A stretch of DNA of 64,000 nucleotides from Promicromonospora sp042731755 (GTDB lineage: Bacteria > Actinomycetota > Actinomycetes > Actinomycetales > Cellulomonadaceae): positions 33,866 through 97,865 of the forward strand of contig NZ_JBHWLR010000019.1 in NCBI RefSeq assembly GCF_042731755.1, in the 5' to 3' direction. Both the position numbers and the translations under genes were made by a program. The notes under the pieces were generated by a model. The model was not told the DNA's origin, did no database searches, and was given only the letters and a program-made list of their open reading frames with translations. Below are positions 35,457 through 43,815 of this stretch, in pieces (the first letter of the stretch is position 1; each line of letters opens with the position of its first letter).

Positions 35457-36212
35457 GTGTCCATCCCACGCCCTGAGTCACGCATGTATCGCTTCGTCGC
35501 GTTCATCGTGCGGAACCTCATGTTCGCGCTGTGCAAGTACGAGTGGAAGGGCGGCGAGAACTTCCCGGCCAAGGGCGGGTTCATCGCCGCGGCCAACCAC
35601 GTCACGGAGCTCGACGCGCTGACGCTGGCGCACTACCTCTTCGACATGGGCCGCGAGCCCCGCATCCTGGCCAAGCGCGGCCTGTTCGACTCACCGCTGA
35701 CGGGATGGGCCCTGCGGGGCACCAAGATGATCCCGGTGGACCGGGACTCCGCGAAGTCCGCCGAGTCGCTGAAGGACGCCGCGAGCCAGCTCGGCGACGG
35801 CGCCTGCGTGGCGATCCTGCCCGAGGGCACGCTGACGCGGGACCCCGAGTACTGGCCGATGGAGGGCAAGACGGGTGTGGCCCGCATCGCGCTGACGACG
35901 CGCCTGCCGGTGCTGCCCGTCGCGCAGTGGGGCGTCACCGAGATCCTCGGCCGCTACAGCCGGGTGCTCAAGCCGTTCCCGCGCAAGAAGGTGACCATCC
36001 AGACCGGCCCGCCCGTCGACCTGAGCGACCTGTACGACCGGCCCCAGGACACCGCCACCCTGCGTGAGGCCACGAGCCGCATCATGGACGCCATCACCGC
36101 CGAGCTGGAGCAGATCCGCGGCGAGGTGGCCCCCAAGCCGCGCTTCGACCTCCGCAAGCACCCCGACTACGAGGCCAAGATGACGACCTACCCCCCGGTG
36201 GAGCGCCCGTGA
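35457..36212 (+). CDS. plsC: 1-acyl-sn-glycerol-3-phosphate acyltransferase (PlsC family)
   Basis: 251-aa membrane-associated acyltransferase producing phosphatidic acid. The catalytic NHx4D motif is AAANHVTELDALT, substrate motifs are GTKMIPVDRDS and ILPEGTLTRDP, and the last block VLPVAQWGVTEIL is typical. A hydrophobic N-terminus (FVAFIVRNLMFALC) anchors it. A GTG at 35457 is used; an ATG nine codons later (MYRFVAF) is a plausible alternative. The TGA overlaps the GTG of gpsA, coupling two steps of glycerophospholipid synthesis. Confidence 0.9.
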   Translation: MSIPRPESRMYRFVAFIVRNLMFALCKYEWKGGENFPAKGGFIAAANHVTELDALTLAHYLFDMGREPRILAKRGLFDSPLTGWALRGTKMIPVDRDSAKSAESLKDAASQLGDGACVAILPEGTLTRDPEYWPMEGKTGVARIALTTRLPVLPVAQWGVTEILGRYSRVLKPFPRKKVTIQTGPPVDLSDLYDRPQDTATLREATSRIMDAITAELEQIRGEVAPKPRFDLRKHPDYEAKMTTYPPVERP

Positions 36213-37258
36213 GCGCCGCGACAGCACAGGGCGCCCCGACGAACCAGCCCAGGGTCGCCGTCCTCGGCGCGGGCTCGATGGGCACCACGTTCGCGATGGT
36301 CCTGGCCGACGCCGGGTGCGACGTCACCCTCTGGGGTCGCGACGCCGCGGTGCTCGACGCCGTCGAGACGACGCACCGCAACGAGAAGTACCTGCCGGGC
36401 GTGCAGCTGCCGCCGATGCACGGCACGACCGACCCGGCGATCGCCCTCGCGGGCGCCGCCATCGTGGTCGTGTCGGTGCCCTCCCAGGTCGCCCGCGCCA
36501 CGCTGGAGTCGATGAAGGACCTGGTGCACGACGTCGCGGCGCCGGGCGCCGTCGTCGTCTCCCTGATGAAGGGCGTCGAGCTCGGCACCGACAAGCGGAT
36601 GAGCCAGGTCATCGCCGAGGTGCTCGACCTCCCGGACGAGCGCGTCGCCATCGTCTCCGGCCCCAACCTGGCGCCCGAGATCGCCGAGCGGCAGCCGACG
36701 GCGACCGTGGTCGCCTCGCGCAGCGAGGCCACGGCCCAGCTCGTGGCCGCGGCCTGCTCGACCGGGTACTTCCGGCCCTACACGAACACCGACGTGGTGG
36801 GTGTGGAGCTGTGCGGCGCGGTGAAGAACATCATCGCCCTGGCCGCCGGCATGGCCCAGGGCCAGGGCTTCGGCTGGAATACGCTGGCGACCCTCATCAC
36901 GCGCGGCCTGGTCGAGATCACGCGCCTGGGCCTCGCGCTCGGGGCCGACGCCGCCACGTTCGCCGGCCTGGCCGGCATGGGCGACCTGACGGCGACGTGC
37001 GCGTCGCCGCTGTCACGCAACCACCGCCTCGGCAAGCACGTGGGCGAGGGGCTCACGCTCGCGGAGGCGATCAAGGCCACGGGCGGCACGGCCGAGGGCG
37101 TGAAGTCGTCGCAGTCGGTGCTGGAGCTCGCGCGGGCGCACGACGTCGAGATGCCGATCACGGCCGGCGTCGTCGAGGTGCTGGCGGGCAGGCTGCCGCT
37201 GTCGGAACTCGCGGCGACGCTGCTCGCCCGGCCGCAGAAGTCGGAGGTCGCGGGCTGA
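36209..37258 (+). CDS. gpsA: NAD(P)-dependent glycerol-3-phosphate dehydrogenase
   Basis: 349-aa cytosolic enzyme reducing dihydroxyacetone phosphate to sn-glycerol-3-phosphate for phospholipids. The dinucleotide motif is VLGAGSMGTTFAMVLADAG, with NEKYLPGVQLPP next; the catalytic Lys region is ELCGAVKNIIALAAGMAQG and the substrate motif is GLAGMGDLTATC. The N-terminal 12 residues are an extra Ala/Thr-rich leader. The GTGA overlap with plsC indicates coordinated expression. Confidence 0.95.
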   Translation: MSAATAQGAPTNQPRVAVLGAGSMGTTFAMVLADAGCDVTLWGRDAAVLDAVETTHRNEKYLPGVQLPPMHGTTDPAIALAGAAIVVVSVPSQVARATLESMKDLVHDVAAPGAVVVSLMKGVELGTDKRMSQVIAEVLDLPDERVAIVSGPNLAPEIAERQPTATVVASRSEATAQLVAAACSTGYFRPYTNTDVVGVELCGAVKNIIALAAGMAQGQGFGWNTLATLITRGLVEITRLGLALGADAATFAGLAGMGDLTATCASPLSRNHRLGKHVGEGLTLAEAIKATGGTAEGVKSSQSVLELARAHDVEMPITAGVVEVLAGRLPLSELAATLLARPQKSEVAG

Positions 37259-37284
37259 GCCTGCGGGGCTGATCTGGGTGGGCC

Positions 37285-37315
37285 GGCCCGGCACCGCCGG
37301 TGTCGGCGCCGGGCC
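37285..37315. terminator. hairpin between gpsA and the AMIN-like lipoprotein gene
   Basis: GGCCCGGC at 37285-37292 pairs with GCCGGGCC at 37308-37315 around a GC-rich 15-nt loop that can pair further. The location between convergent stops (37258 and 37317) supports a shared terminator. Confidence 0.5.
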
Positions 37316-37316
37316 G

Positions 37317-38033
37317 TCAGTGCCGCACGTCCACCACGACGCGCATCGGGTCCTCCAGGAGGAACACGCGGAACGGGCGCTCGGCGTCGTCCACGCCGAT
37401 GAAGGCCGTCGTGTACCCCTCGAACCAGTAGCGGTACACGATCTCCTCGATCGAGTCGGTGTCGGCGGGCTCGATGCGGTCGCCCGAGAACTCCTCGACC
37501 CCGCTGTCCGTCGGGATGGCGGTGCCGGACAGCGACACCCGCAGGATCGCGTCGCCGTCCACCTTCACGGCGTCGCCGGACCCGTCGTCGGACGCCCGGT
37601 CCACGTACTCGACGCGCCAGCCGGGCTTGCCGCTGCCCGTGCCGTCGAGGTCGAAGACGACGCGGTCGTAGCCGTCGTGCGCGGCGACGCGCACGTCGGT
37701 GACGCTCAGGAACGTCTCGCCCTCACCGGAGGGCTCCGCGGTGTCGGGCTTCGTGTTCGCCGGGAAGGCCGGGCCGGACTCCGTCTCGGTCGCGGAGGCG
37801 CTCGGCTCGGGGGCGTCGTCCCCGTCGTCGCCTGAGCCGTCGTCCGAGCCGTCGTCGCCTGAGCCGCCCGACGGCGACGGCGTCGCGTCAGTGTCCGAGT
37901 CCGGGGCGACCGGCACGGGGCTGGTGTTGCTGAGCTCCGGGCCGTTCGTGCCCTGCGCGCCCGTGCACCCGGCCAGCAGCAGCGCCGCGCAGGCGGCGAT
38001 CAGCAGTGCTGTGCGGTGTCCGGCTCGTCCCAT
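37317..38033 (-). CDS. lipoprotein with AMIN-like domain
   Basis: 238-aa predicted lipoprotein. The signal peptide ends in the lipobox LLLAGC; an ~80-residue Ser/Asp/Gly/Pro linker (SGDDGSDDGSGDDGDD) leads to a C-terminal ~140-aa domain with FLSVTDVRVAAHDGYDRVVF and RVFLLEDPMRVVVDVRH, matching the AMIN-like domain seen in actinobacterial cell-envelope proteins. It probably binds peptidoglycan or another wall component. The ATG is at 38033. Acidic linker repeats are coded by trinucleotide-rich DNA (GTCGTC runs near 37810-37880). Confidence 0.75.
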   Translation of the reverse strand: MGRAGHRTALLIAACAALLLAGCTGAQGTNGPELSNTSPVPVAPDSDTDATPSPSGGSGDDGSDDGSGDDGDDAPEPSASATETESGPAFPANTKPDTAEPSGEGETFLSVTDVRVAAHDGYDRVVFDLDGTGSGKPGWRVEYVDRASDDGSGDAVKVDGDAILRVSLSGTAIPTDSGVEEFSGDRIEPADTDSIEEIVYRYWFEGYTTAFIGVDDAERPFRVFLLEDPMRVVVDVRH

Positions 38034-38101
38034 GTGCCCAGCGTAGGGCCTGGGGCGTGGCGTGGCCGGTCACGATCGGCCAACGGGTCCAGTCTGCACT
38101 C

Positions 38102-38129
38102 TTGACTTGTGATACATGTGACGTACTAC
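38102..38129 (+). promoter_or_regulatory. candidate promoter with overlapping operator for the GH95 gene
   Basis: TTGACT at 38102-38107, a 16-nt spacer and TACTAC at 38124-38129 form a plausible promoter about 80 nt before the GH95 start. The spacer TGTGATACATGTGACG includes the palindrome ACATGT and GTGA/TCAC-like half-sites, suggesting sugar-responsive control. The stretch is AT-rich relative to its surroundings. Confidence 0.45.
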
Positions 38130-38151
38130 ATTTAGCCCGCGTCGTTCAACG

Positions 38152-38187
38152 GTGATGACGGTGATGGCAGTGATGACAGTGATGACA
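38152..38187 (+). repeat. 9-nt tandem repeat (GTGATGACR)x4 in the GH95 leader
   Basis: Four 9-nt units (GTGATGACG, GTGATGGCA, GTGATGACA, GTGATGACA) lie between the candidate promoter and the ATG at 38210. The period is a multiple of three, so it supplies several in-frame ATG and GTG codons, but that frame differs from the GH95 frame. Confidence 0.8.
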
Positions 38188-38209
38188 AAGAGGACGAAGG
38201 AGTCGCTCG

Positions 38210-40681
38210 ATGAATCCGATCACGCGAAGAGACCTCCTGCGCACGACGGGCCTGACCGCGGGGGCGTTCGCGCTCGCCGGGCAGGCCCCCACGAGCGCGG
38301 CGGCCGACCCCGAGGGCGGCGACGCCCCGGACACCAACCCGATGCGGCTCTGGTACACCGCGCCGGCCCAGGAGTGGCTGCAGGCGCTCGCCGTCGGCAA
38401 CGGCCGGCTCGGCGCCATGGTGTTCGGCGGCGTGGCCGCCGAGAAGCTCATGCTCAACGAGGACACGGTCTGGGCCGGCGGCCCGCACGACTACGCCGAC
38501 CCGCTGGGGCACGAGGCGCTGCCGGAGATCCGGCGGCTGATCAGCGAGGAGAAGTGGCTGGAGGCGCAGAACCTCGCCGACGAGCGGTTCATGGGCCGCC
38601 CCACGGAGCAGATGCAGTACCAGCCCGTCGGGGACCTGCACCTGACCTTCCCCGGGCTGCCCGGCGACCTCACTGACGGCACTGCCGGCACGGGCGGCAC
38701 TGCCGGCGCCGGCGTCACGGGCTACGAGCGGTCGCTCGACCTCACCACGGCGATCACTACCACGACGTTCGTGGCCGACGGCGTGCGCCACACCCGCGAG
38801 GTGTTCGGCAGCCACGCGCACCAGGTGATCGTCGCCCGGTTCACGGCGAGCGCGCGCGGCGCGATCTCGTTCGACTCCGGGTACACGTCGCTGCAGGAGA
38901 CGTCGACGTACGCCCACGACGGCCGCACGCTCGCCCTGGAGGGCCGCAGCGGCGAGGCCGAGGGGCTGGAGGGCAAGGTCCGCTTCGTCAGCCTGGTCCG
39001 GGCGGTGCCCGAGGGCGGCACCGTGACCTGCGACGACACCGGGCTGCGGGTGCGCGGCGCGGACGCCGTCACGCTGGTCCTGTCGATCGGCACGAGCCAC
39101 CGCAACTACCTCGACGTCGGCGGCGACCACCTGGCGGCCGCGCTGGCCCCGCTGGAGCGGGCCACGCCGCAGGGCTACGGGATCCTGCGCCGGGCCCACG
39201 TGCGCGACCACCAGGAGATGTTCGGCCGGGTGGACATCGACCTGGGCACCTCGGCGTCGGTCGACCTGCCGACCGACCAGCGGGTCGCGGCCTTCCGCGA
39301 CGGCCAGGACCCGCAGCTCGCCGCCCTGTACTACCAGTTCGGCCGGTACCTGCTGATCTCCAGCTCCCGCACCCCCGGCCAGCCGGCCAACCTCCAGGGG
39401 CTGTGGAACGACCAGATGCTGCCGCCGTGGCAGTCCAAGTACACGCTGAACATCAACTGCCAGATGAACTACTGGCCCGCTGGGCCCGCGAACCTCGCGG
39501 AGTGCTGGCAGCCGCTGTTCGCGATGATCGAGGAACTCGCCGAGTCCGGTGCCCGGACGGCGCAGAAGATGTGGGGCGCCAAGGGCTGGGTGGCGCACCA
39601 CAACACCGACCTGTGGCGCGGGTCGGCGCCCGTGGACTTCGCGTACTACGGCGTCTGGCCCACCGGCGGCGCCTGGCTCTCGCTCCTGTTCTGGGAGCAC
39701 TACGAGTACACCGGCGACCTCGACGTGCTGCGGGAGTACTTCCCGGTGCTGCGCGGATCGGTCGAGTTCTTCCTCGACACCCTCGTGCAGGACGCCGCGA
39801 CCGGCTACCTCGTCACCAGCCCCTCGCACTCGCCCGAGCTCAAGCACCACGACATCGACAACGTGGGCGTGAGCATGTGCGCCGGCCCCACCATGGACAT
39901 GCAGATCCTGCGGGACCTGTTCACGGCGTTCGACAAGGCGTCCGCGGTGCTCGGCCAGGACCGCGAGATGGCCGCGCAGGCGCTGGCCGCGCGCGAGCAG
40001 CTGCCGCCCAACCAGATCGGCTTCCTGGGGCAGGTCCAGGAGTGGCTGGTCGACTGGGAGGAGGCCGCGCAGGAGACCAGCCGGCACGTCTCGCACCTGT
40101 GGGGCGTGTTCCCCAGCGACCAGATCACCCCGCGCCGCACGCCCGAGCTGGCCGCGGCGGCCAACCGGTCGCTCGAGCTGCGCGGTCCCGCGGTCACGGC
40201 GGGCTGGTCGCTCGCGTGGAAGATGAACATCCGCGCCCGGCTGCTCCAGCGGGACGGCGTCTACACCCACCTGAAGCAGCTCCTCTCGCCCGGGCGGACC
40301 GCGCCGAACCTGTTCGACCTGCACCCGCCGTTCCAGATCGACGGGAACTTCGGGGGTACCTCGGCGATCAACGAGACGATCGTGCAGAGCCACTCCGGCG
40401 AGGTCTGGCTGCTGCCGTGCCTCCCGGCGGCCTTCCCGACCGGGCGGGTGCGCGGCCTGCGGACCCGGGGCGCCTTCGAGCTCGCCCTCACCTGGCGCGA
40501 CGGACGGCTCCGCAGCGCGCGGATCCAGTCGCTGGCCGGCAACACGATCCGGCTGCGCACCGACGGCCCGGTCCGCGTCTCGGGCCCGGGCGGCCCGGTC
40601 GACGTCGAACGCCCCGAGGACGGCCTCGCCGTCTTCCGGACGCGCCGCGGGGCCACCTACGTCGTCGAACCGCGGGCCTGA
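38210..40681 (+). CDS. GH95-family alpha-L-fucosidase, Tat-exported
   Basis: 823-aa glycoside hydrolase. A twin-arginine signal (ITRRDLLRTTGLTAGAFALA, cleavage near SAAA) implies export in folded form. The GH95 N-terminal beta-domain starts MRLWYTAPAQEWLQALAVGN and has NEDTVWAGGPHDY. The (alpha/alpha)6 barrel carries YTLNINCQMNYWPAGPANLA, whose Asn pair activates water in GH95, the SPSHSPE segment matching the catalytic Glu region, and QIDGNFGGTSAINE near the end. GH95 enzymes are inverting 1,2-alpha-L-fucosidases or L-galactosidases. The ATG follows GACGAAGGAG. The gene is directly followed by a secreted beta-helix enzyme, suggesting joint attack on a fucosylated glycan. Confidence 0.92.
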   Translation: MNPITRRDLLRTTGLTAGAFALAGQAPTSAAADPEGGDAPDTNPMRLWYTAPAQEWLQALAVGNGRLGAMVFGGVAAEKLMLNEDTVWAGGPHDYADPLGHEALPEIRRLISEEKWLEAQNLADERFMGRPTEQMQYQPVGDLHLTFPGLPGDLTDGTAGTGGTAGAGVTGYERSLDLTTAITTTTFVADGVRHTREVFGSHAHQVIVARFTASARGAISFDSGYTSLQETSTYAHDGRTLALEGRSGEAEGLEGKVRFVSLVRAVPEGGTVTCDDTGLRVRGADAVTLVLSIGTSHRNYLDVGGDHLAAALAPLERATPQGYGILRRAHVRDHQEMFGRVDIDLGTSASVDLPTDQRVAAFRDGQDPQLAALYYQFGRYLLISSSRTPGQPANLQGLWNDQMLPPWQSKYTLNINCQMNYWPAGPANLAECWQPLFAMIEELAESGARTAQKMWGAKGWVAHHNTDLWRGSAPVDFAYYGVWPTGGAWLSLLFWEHYEYTGDLDVLREYFPVLRGSVEFFLDTLVQDAATGYLVTSPSHSPELKHHDIDNVGVSMCAGPTMDMQILRDLFTAFDKASAVLGQDREMAAQALAAREQLPPNQIGFLGQVQEWLVDWEEAAQETSRHVSHLWGVFPSDQITPRRTPELAAAANRSLELRGPAVTAGWSLAWKMNIRARLLQRDGVYTHLKQLLSPGRTAPNLFDLHPPFQIDGNFGGTSAINETIVQSHSGEVWLLPCLPAAFPTGRVRGLRTRGAFELALTWRDGRLRSARIQSLAGNTIRLRTDGPVRVSGPGGPVDVERPEDGLAVFRTRRGATYVVEPRA

Positions 40682-40746
40682 CCGGCCACCCCACGGACCA
40701 CCCCTACCGACCACCCGCAAGAACCCACACCGAGGAAGGGACATCG

Positions 40747-42660
40747 ATGTCCAGGAACTGGATACAGACGAGCACCGTGGCAGTCGCCGCGGTGAGCCTG
40801 GTCGCCGCCATGGGCGGCGGCGGGATCGCGTTCGACCGGCTCGCCGGCGCGGCGGCCGACGCCGCCGCCGCGGTCTCGGGCGGCGGGTGCCCGCAGCTCT
40901 ACGTCTCGCCGTCGGGCGACGACCGGGGCAAGGGCACGGCGAAGGACCCGTTCAGGACCGTTGAGGCGGCGCGGGACCACATCCGCGAGAAGGGCCTGAA
41001 CCGGGACGGCAGACAGCGGTGCGACATCACCGTGAACCTCGCGGCGGGCGAGTACCCCGTCACGGAGACCATCGCCTTCACCGAGCAGGACTCGGGCGGC
41101 GGCGGCCACCAGGTCGTGTACCGCAGCAGCGACGGCCCCGGCGCGGCCAACCTCGTGGGCGCCGAGGAGGTCACCGGCTGGGAGGAGTACCAGGACGGCA
41201 TCTACAAGACCCAGGTGGATCCCGACGAGCAGTTCTACACGCTCTTCGAGGACGGCGAACGCTCCGAGCTGGCCCGGTATCCCAACCGCGGCTCGGACGA
41301 CACCCAGGGCCCGTACCTGTTCTCGCGGCTCGGCGAGCCGGAGAAGGAGGCCGTGCACCAGTGGCTGTACTGGGAGGAGGGCGACTGGGACCCGGCCTGG
41401 GACGACACCCCCGAGAGCAACCCGCTCAAGGACGCCCAGGTCACGCTGTGGTCGGGCGGCTCGTGGAGCTGGTTCACCGACATCGTGCCGATCGGCGGCG
41501 CCGACTACCGCAAGGGCTTCGCGACGCTCGACAACTGGGCCCGGTACGCCCTGGTGAACAGCCGCAGCGGCTCGCGCTACTTCATCCAGAACGCCCTGCC
41601 GTTCCTGGACCAGGCGGGTGAGTACTACATCGACCGCGAGGCCGGTGAGCTGTACTACAAGCCGCGCGGCGACATCGACGACGTGACGATCATGAAGCCC
41701 ACGGTCACCCAGGTGATCGACGTCAAGGGCGCCACGCCCGAGCAGAAGGCGCACGACATCACCTTCGACGGCATCGGCATCCAGTACTCCGACTTCGTGA
41801 GCTGGTACCGCTCGGGCTGGATCAGCGCGGGCGACTCCGGCGAGGAGCACAAGTACCCCGAGTACGACCGGCAGATCGAGATGCCGCGCAACCGGTTCGG
41901 CGCCGTCACGCTGGAGAACACGAGCGGCATCACGCTCACCGGCATGCACGTCCGCGACACCGGCTTCATGGGGGTCTACGCGCTGTTCGCCAACGACCAC
42001 CTGACCGTCGAGAACAGCCTGTTCGAGAACATCGGCGCGGACGGCATCAAGGTCGAGGGCGGCTGGCCGGGGGAGGGCGACCTGTCGCACCACCACACCT
42101 TCCGCAACCTCTACATCCACCACGTCGGCGAGCTCGTGCCCGGCGACGCGGCGGGCATCGAGCTCATGGGCACCGGCGACAACCTCGTCGAGCACATCAA
42201 CGTGCGGCACTCCGCGCGGTACGGCATCAGCCTGGAGTCCCGCCCCGAGGTGGTCGACGGCGACCAGTACACCGACCACAACACGTTCCGGTACATCCGG
42301 ATCGACGAGGCGGGCCTCGACTCCGGCGACATGGGCGCGTTCTACACCTACGGCGTCGACAACCAGGACCCGTACCCGGTGCAGAACACCGTGGACCAGA
42401 TGGTGATCGGCGACGTGCTCCCCGACCCGGTGGGCGAGATGCCCGACAGCGGGACCCGGGGCATCCACATGGACGCCGGCGGCTGCGCCTTCTCGTTCAG
42501 CAACATCGAGGTGGGCGAGACGACCGACCAGTCGTACCAGTCCTACCAGTGCAACGAGGTGAGCAACGCCAACTGGGAGGACGACTTCGACGCCTCCGCG
42601 ATGGAGTACGACAAGATCGGCGTCACCGACGCCTTCCCGTACCCGGTCCCGGAGTCCTGA
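40747..42660 (+). CDS. secreted right-handed parallel beta-helix protein, GH141-like candidate
   Basis: 637-aa exported protein. After a signal segment (STVAVAAVSLVAAMGGGGIA) comes CPQLYVSPSGDDRGKGTAKD then PFRTVEAARDHI, the usual entry to polysaccharide-active beta-helix enzymes. EVTGWEEYQDGIYKTQVD, NTSGITLTGMHVRDTGFMGV and ENSLFENIGADGIKVEGG are successive helix rungs. The GAEEVTGW...GIYK block resembles GH141-type and related families, which include an alpha-L-fucosidase and xylanases, but pectate-lyase-like alternatives remain open. The ATG at 40747 has GAGGAAGGGAC upstream. It lies 65 nt after the GH95 gene and is probably co-transcribed. Confidence 0.75.
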   Translation: MSRNWIQTSTVAVAAVSLVAAMGGGGIAFDRLAGAAADAAAAVSGGGCPQLYVSPSGDDRGKGTAKDPFRTVEAARDHIREKGLNRDGRQRCDITVNLAAGEYPVTETIAFTEQDSGGGGHQVVYRSSDGPGAANLVGAEEVTGWEEYQDGIYKTQVDPDEQFYTLFEDGERSELARYPNRGSDDTQGPYLFSRLGEPEKEAVHQWLYWEEGDWDPAWDDTPESNPLKDAQVTLWSGGSWSWFTDIVPIGGADYRKGFATLDNWARYALVNSRSGSRYFIQNALPFLDQAGEYYIDREAGELYYKPRGDIDDVTIMKPTVTQVIDVKGATPEQKAHDITFDGIGIQYSDFVSWYRSGWISAGDSGEEHKYPEYDRQIEMPRNRFGAVTLENTSGITLTGMHVRDTGFMGVYALFANDHLTVENSLFENIGADGIKVEGGWPGEGDLSHHHTFRNLYIHHVGELVPGDAAGIELMGTGDNLVEHINVRHSARYGISLESRPEVVDGDQYTDHNTFRYIRIDEAGLDSGDMGAFYTYGVDNQDPYPVQNTVDQMVIGDVLPDPVGEMPDSGTRGIHMDAGGCAFSFSNIEVGETTDQSYQSYQCNEVSNANWEDDFDASAMEYDKIGVTDAFPYPVPES

Positions 42661-42664
42661 CCGG

Positions 42665-42699
42665 TCCGCCGGGCGGCCGCCGTCAGGCCGCCCGGCGGA
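42665..42699. terminator. perfect 14-bp hairpin between convergent genes
   Basis: TCCGCCGGGCGGCC at 42665-42678 pairs perfectly with GGCCGCCCGGCGGA at 42686-42699 around GCCGTCA. The stop codon of the araC-like gene (TCA, 42683-42685) lies in the loop and its last codons form one stem arm, so the terminator is built into the coding sequence. Confidence 0.75.
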
Positions 42700-43732
42700 A
42701 CGTACGGCGGTAGGCCGACGGCGTCACGCCGAGCGCCGTGGTCAGGTGGGCCCGCAGCGACTGGGCCGTGCCGAAGCCGCACCGCCGGGCGACCTGCTCG
42801 ACGGGCAGGCTCGTGGACTCCAGCAGGGTGCGGGCGTGCTCCACACGCTGCCGGGTGAGCCACTGCCCGGGGCTCTCGCCGGTCTCGTCGCGGAACCGGC
42901 GGGTGAAGGTGCGCACCGACATGGCCGCGTGCCGGGCCATGTCGGACAGCGTGAGCGGCTCGTCGAGGCGGTCCAGCACCCAGGACCGGGCGGCGGCGGT
43001 GCTCGTGCCGCGGGCCCCGGCGGCGGCTGACCCGGGGGCGTCGCCCCGCGCGACGGCCCGCTCGACCGCCACGGGCCGCTTGATGAACTGCGCCTGGCCG
43101 CCGTCGCGGTGCGGCGGCACCACGGTGCGGCGCGCGACGTCCTGCGCGACCGCCGTGCCGTGGTCCCGGCGCACGACGTGCAGGCACAGGTCGACACCGG
43201 AGGCGACGCCGGCCGAGGTCAGCACGTCGCCGTCGTCCGTGTAGAGCACGTCCGGGTCGAGGTCCACGCGCGGGTAGAGCTGCCGGAAGCGGTCGCTCTC
43301 CAGCCAGTGGGTGGTGGCGGGGCGGCCGTCGAGCAGGCCCGCGGCGGCCAGCACGAACGCGCCCGTGCAGATGGACATGAGCCGGGCGCCCGGCCGGATG
43401 CGGGCGAGCGCCGCGGCGAGCTCGGGTTCGAGCCGCGGGGCACCGGCGGCCGGGTCCGTGCCGTCGGGACCGGAGGTGTGCGACGCCGGGACCACCACGG
43501 TGTCCGCCGTCTCCAGGACCTCGGGCCCGTGCTCCACCTGGACCAGCACGTCGGAGTCCGACCGCACCAGGCCCGGGCCGCCGGGCGTGCAGGTCACCAC
43601 CTCGTACAGGGGGCGGTGCTCGGCGTCGCGCGCGATGCCGAAGATCCGGTGCGGGATGCCGAGCTCGAACGGGATGAATCCGGGCCGGATCAGGACGGCG
43701 ACGCGGTGCCGGCGCGGGGTGGTCTGGGCCAT
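42683..43732 (-). CDS. GlxA-type AraC-family transcriptional regulator
   Basis: 349-aa regulator with an N-terminal DJ-1/PfpI-like (class I glutamine amidotransferase) domain (VAVLIRPGFIPFELGIPHRI; the nucleophile-elbow Cys in RLMSICTGAFVLAAAGLL is present) and a C-terminal double HTH of AraC type (LTLSDMARHAAMSVRTFTRR, VEQVARRCGFGTAQSLRAHL). Such regulators usually sense small nitrogenous or aldehyde ligands. The ATG at 43732 is chosen; an upstream GTG at 43780 lacks support. It is divergent from an MFS permease gene 83 bp away, a probable target. Confidence 0.9.
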   Translation of the reverse strand: MAQTTPRRHRVAVLIRPGFIPFELGIPHRIFGIARDAEHRPLYEVVTCTPGGPGLVRSDSDVLVQVEHGPEVLETADTVVVPASHTSGPDGTDPAAGAPRLEPELAAALARIRPGARLMSICTGAFVLAAAGLLDGRPATTHWLESDRFRQLYPRVDLDPDVLYTDDGDVLTSAGVASGVDLCLHVVRRDHGTAVAQDVARRTVVPPHRDGGQAQFIKRPVAVERAVARGDAPGSAAAGARGTSTAAARSWVLDRLDEPLTLSDMARHAAMSVRTFTRRFRDETGESPGQWLTRQRVEHARTLLESTSLPVEQVARRCGFGTAQSLRAHLTTALGVTPSAYRRTFRRAA

Positions 43733-43815
43733 GCCTCGATCATATGGCCCGAACCTAGCGATGTGTGTCCTCCGGGCCACTGTTTCTCGCCGCCGCGCCC
43801 CAGCATGCTGATCCC

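Noticed and set aside
38152..38676. independent protein starting MMTVMAVMTVMTKRTKESLD
   Set aside because: It overlaps the GH95 gene in another frame and becomes Arg/Gly-rich shadow after ~25 residues; only a short leader peptide remains possible.
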